Positions 63,374 through 64,000 of a stretch of DNA of 64,000 bases are shown in pieces. A program made the position numbers and the translations under genes. Every line of letters starts with the position of its first letter. Position 1 is the first letter of the stretch. Below the pieces are notes generated by a model. That model had not been told where the DNA came from. It saw nothing but the letters and a program-made list of their open reading frames with translations, and made no database searches. The stretch comes from an uncultured Gemella sp. Its GTDB lineage: Bacteria > Bacillota > Bacilli > Staphylococcales > Gemellaceae. Location of the stretch: assembly GCA_938038035.1 (NCBI GenBank), contig CALHQV010000133.1:1-64000 (forward strand), read 5' to 3'.

Positions 63374-64000
63374 ATGAATAATGCTAGAAAAGCAGCGACT
63401 GATTTAGCTGTAGAATTTATTGGTAAGTTATTACCAAAAACCAATAATGCTGAACTCACTCGTCAGCGTTTAGATAGGTTAAGTGACAAAGAATTTGAAG
63501 AATTAATGCATTCATTTAAGAATGAAAAAGATTACTTACAGTTATTCTCACCAATTGGTGATGATGATGCCCGTCTGAATATGGATAATTTACATAAAGT
63601 AGGACACGAGTACGGTATTGAGTTTTACCATAAGATTTGGATGCCTGAAGAAGACGGTAGCTGGGAATTATCAAATAAAGAAGCGATGATTGTTTATCTC
63701 CCTATCCGTGTACAACAGCAATTGATTTCTAAAAAGATTTCTATTCCTAAAGACAATAACCATGTCGACTTCTATACAGGACAAGCTACTGGTCCTAATT
63801 CAAAAGGTGCACGTGTGTCTTATCCTGAAGTCAATATGTTGTTAGCCATGGGTCTAAATAAAACTGTGGAAGAAATGATGCACTTTAGGGGTGGTTCTGA
63901 AAAAGGTATGCGTCTATTAGAGCAATCTATTTCTCAAATGGGTAGGGCTTCAGCAGATGCCTTAAAACCATATAGTGGTGAAGTAGGTGCAACCTTAATG
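63374..64000 (+). CDS. RNA polymerase beta C-terminal clamp fragment (partial at window edge)
   Basis: An open frame of 209 codons running off the window. Residues about 140-172 (KGARVSYPEVNMLLAMGLNK then TVEEMMHFRGG) align without gaps with [30 protein letters not shown] of beta, the segment just before its C-terminus. This is the region missing from the three-exon beta gene, so beta appears split in two. Start after AAGGTAGTTCAAA. The gene is unlinked to the main beta gene (30 kb away, other strand). Confidence 0.7.
   Translation, partial: MNNARKAATDLAVEFIGKLLPKTNNAELTRQRLDRLSDKEFEELMHSFKNEKDYLQLFSPIGDDDARLNMDNLHKVGHEYGIEFYHKIWMPEEDGSWELSNKEAMIVYLPIRVQQQLISKKISIPKDNNHVDFYTGQATGPNSKGARVSYPEVNMLLAMGLNKTVEEMMHFRGGSEKGMRLLEQSISQMGRASADALKPYSGEVGATLM

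Noticed and set aside
1..64000. CRISPR arrays, insertion sequences, rRNA genes
   Set aside because: No regularly spaced direct repeats of array length, no transposase-like product and no rRNA signature were seen.

Overview
The window is a 64 kb piece of an AT-rich, tailed, probably jumbo bacteriophage genome with a Gram-negative host. The phage call rests on a prohead-type protease, a baseplate-spike-like protein, a 2817-residue tape-measure-like protein with two cell-wall hydrolase domains, a GH19 endolysin, and a multisubunit RNA polymerase split into several polypeptides as in phiKZ-type phages. The host call rests on a YadA-type trimeric outer-membrane adhesin. No window edge coincides with a genome end; the last gene runs off the right edge.

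Layout. 1-5900 (minus strand): the adhesin, small proteins including two overlapping micro membrane proteins, a structured non-coding stretch, the endolysin and a hypothetical gene. 5885-7400: 1.5 kb without a convincing gene, holding long inverted repeats, a G-rich/C-rich tract and three similar 82-85 nt hairpin elements. 7400-13055 (plus): dCTP deaminase, hypothetical genes and a tRNA cluster (Ile-UAU, Leu-UAG, Arg-UCU, Tyr-GUA, two degenerate tRNA-like units, and a Leu-UAA split by a group I intron). 13097-15919 (minus): two coiled-coil paralogues, the beta-prime C-terminal fragment and a hypothetical gene. 16065-19369 (plus): a two-gene unit with an apparent -1 frameshift at a T8 run. 19416-26471 (minus): hypothetical proteins, DHFR and the prohead protease. 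26536-36380 (minus): the RNA polymerase operon. 36501-47257 (plus): tape-measure-like protein and a second large structural protein. 47306-64000 (mixed): virion-like genes, a Rad50/gp46-like ATPase, spike, RNase H, a UvsX/RecA-like ATPase and the start of a beta C-terminal (clamp) gene.

Main result. The RNA polymerase genes are interrupted by three group I introns. Beta (about 1483 aa after splicing) has three exons: 33089-29781, 28051-27140 and 26766-26536, minus strand. Beta-prime N-part (about 553 aa) has two exons: 36380-about 34905 and about 33271-33086; the interruption falls inside the codons of the catalytic DxDGD aspartate motif. Two of these introns carry HNH homing endonucleases. 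A fourth group I intron splits the anticodon of tRNA-Leu(UAA) between U34 and A35, the site used by the cyanobacterial/plastid intron. All four share the group I P7 pairing, with a compensatory change in the beta-prime intron. Rejoining the exons restores conserved polymerase blocks.

How the genes work together. The polymerase fragments (beta-prime N, beta-prime C, beta, beta C-clamp) would build one phage transcriptase. Dcd and DHFR support nucleotide supply; the UvsX-like ATPase, Rad50-like protein and RNase H support recombination-dependent replication; the protease, tape-measure, spike and structural genes build the virion. The tRNAs serve A/U-rich codons. All functions are read from the sequence without database searches; many genes remain unassigned.
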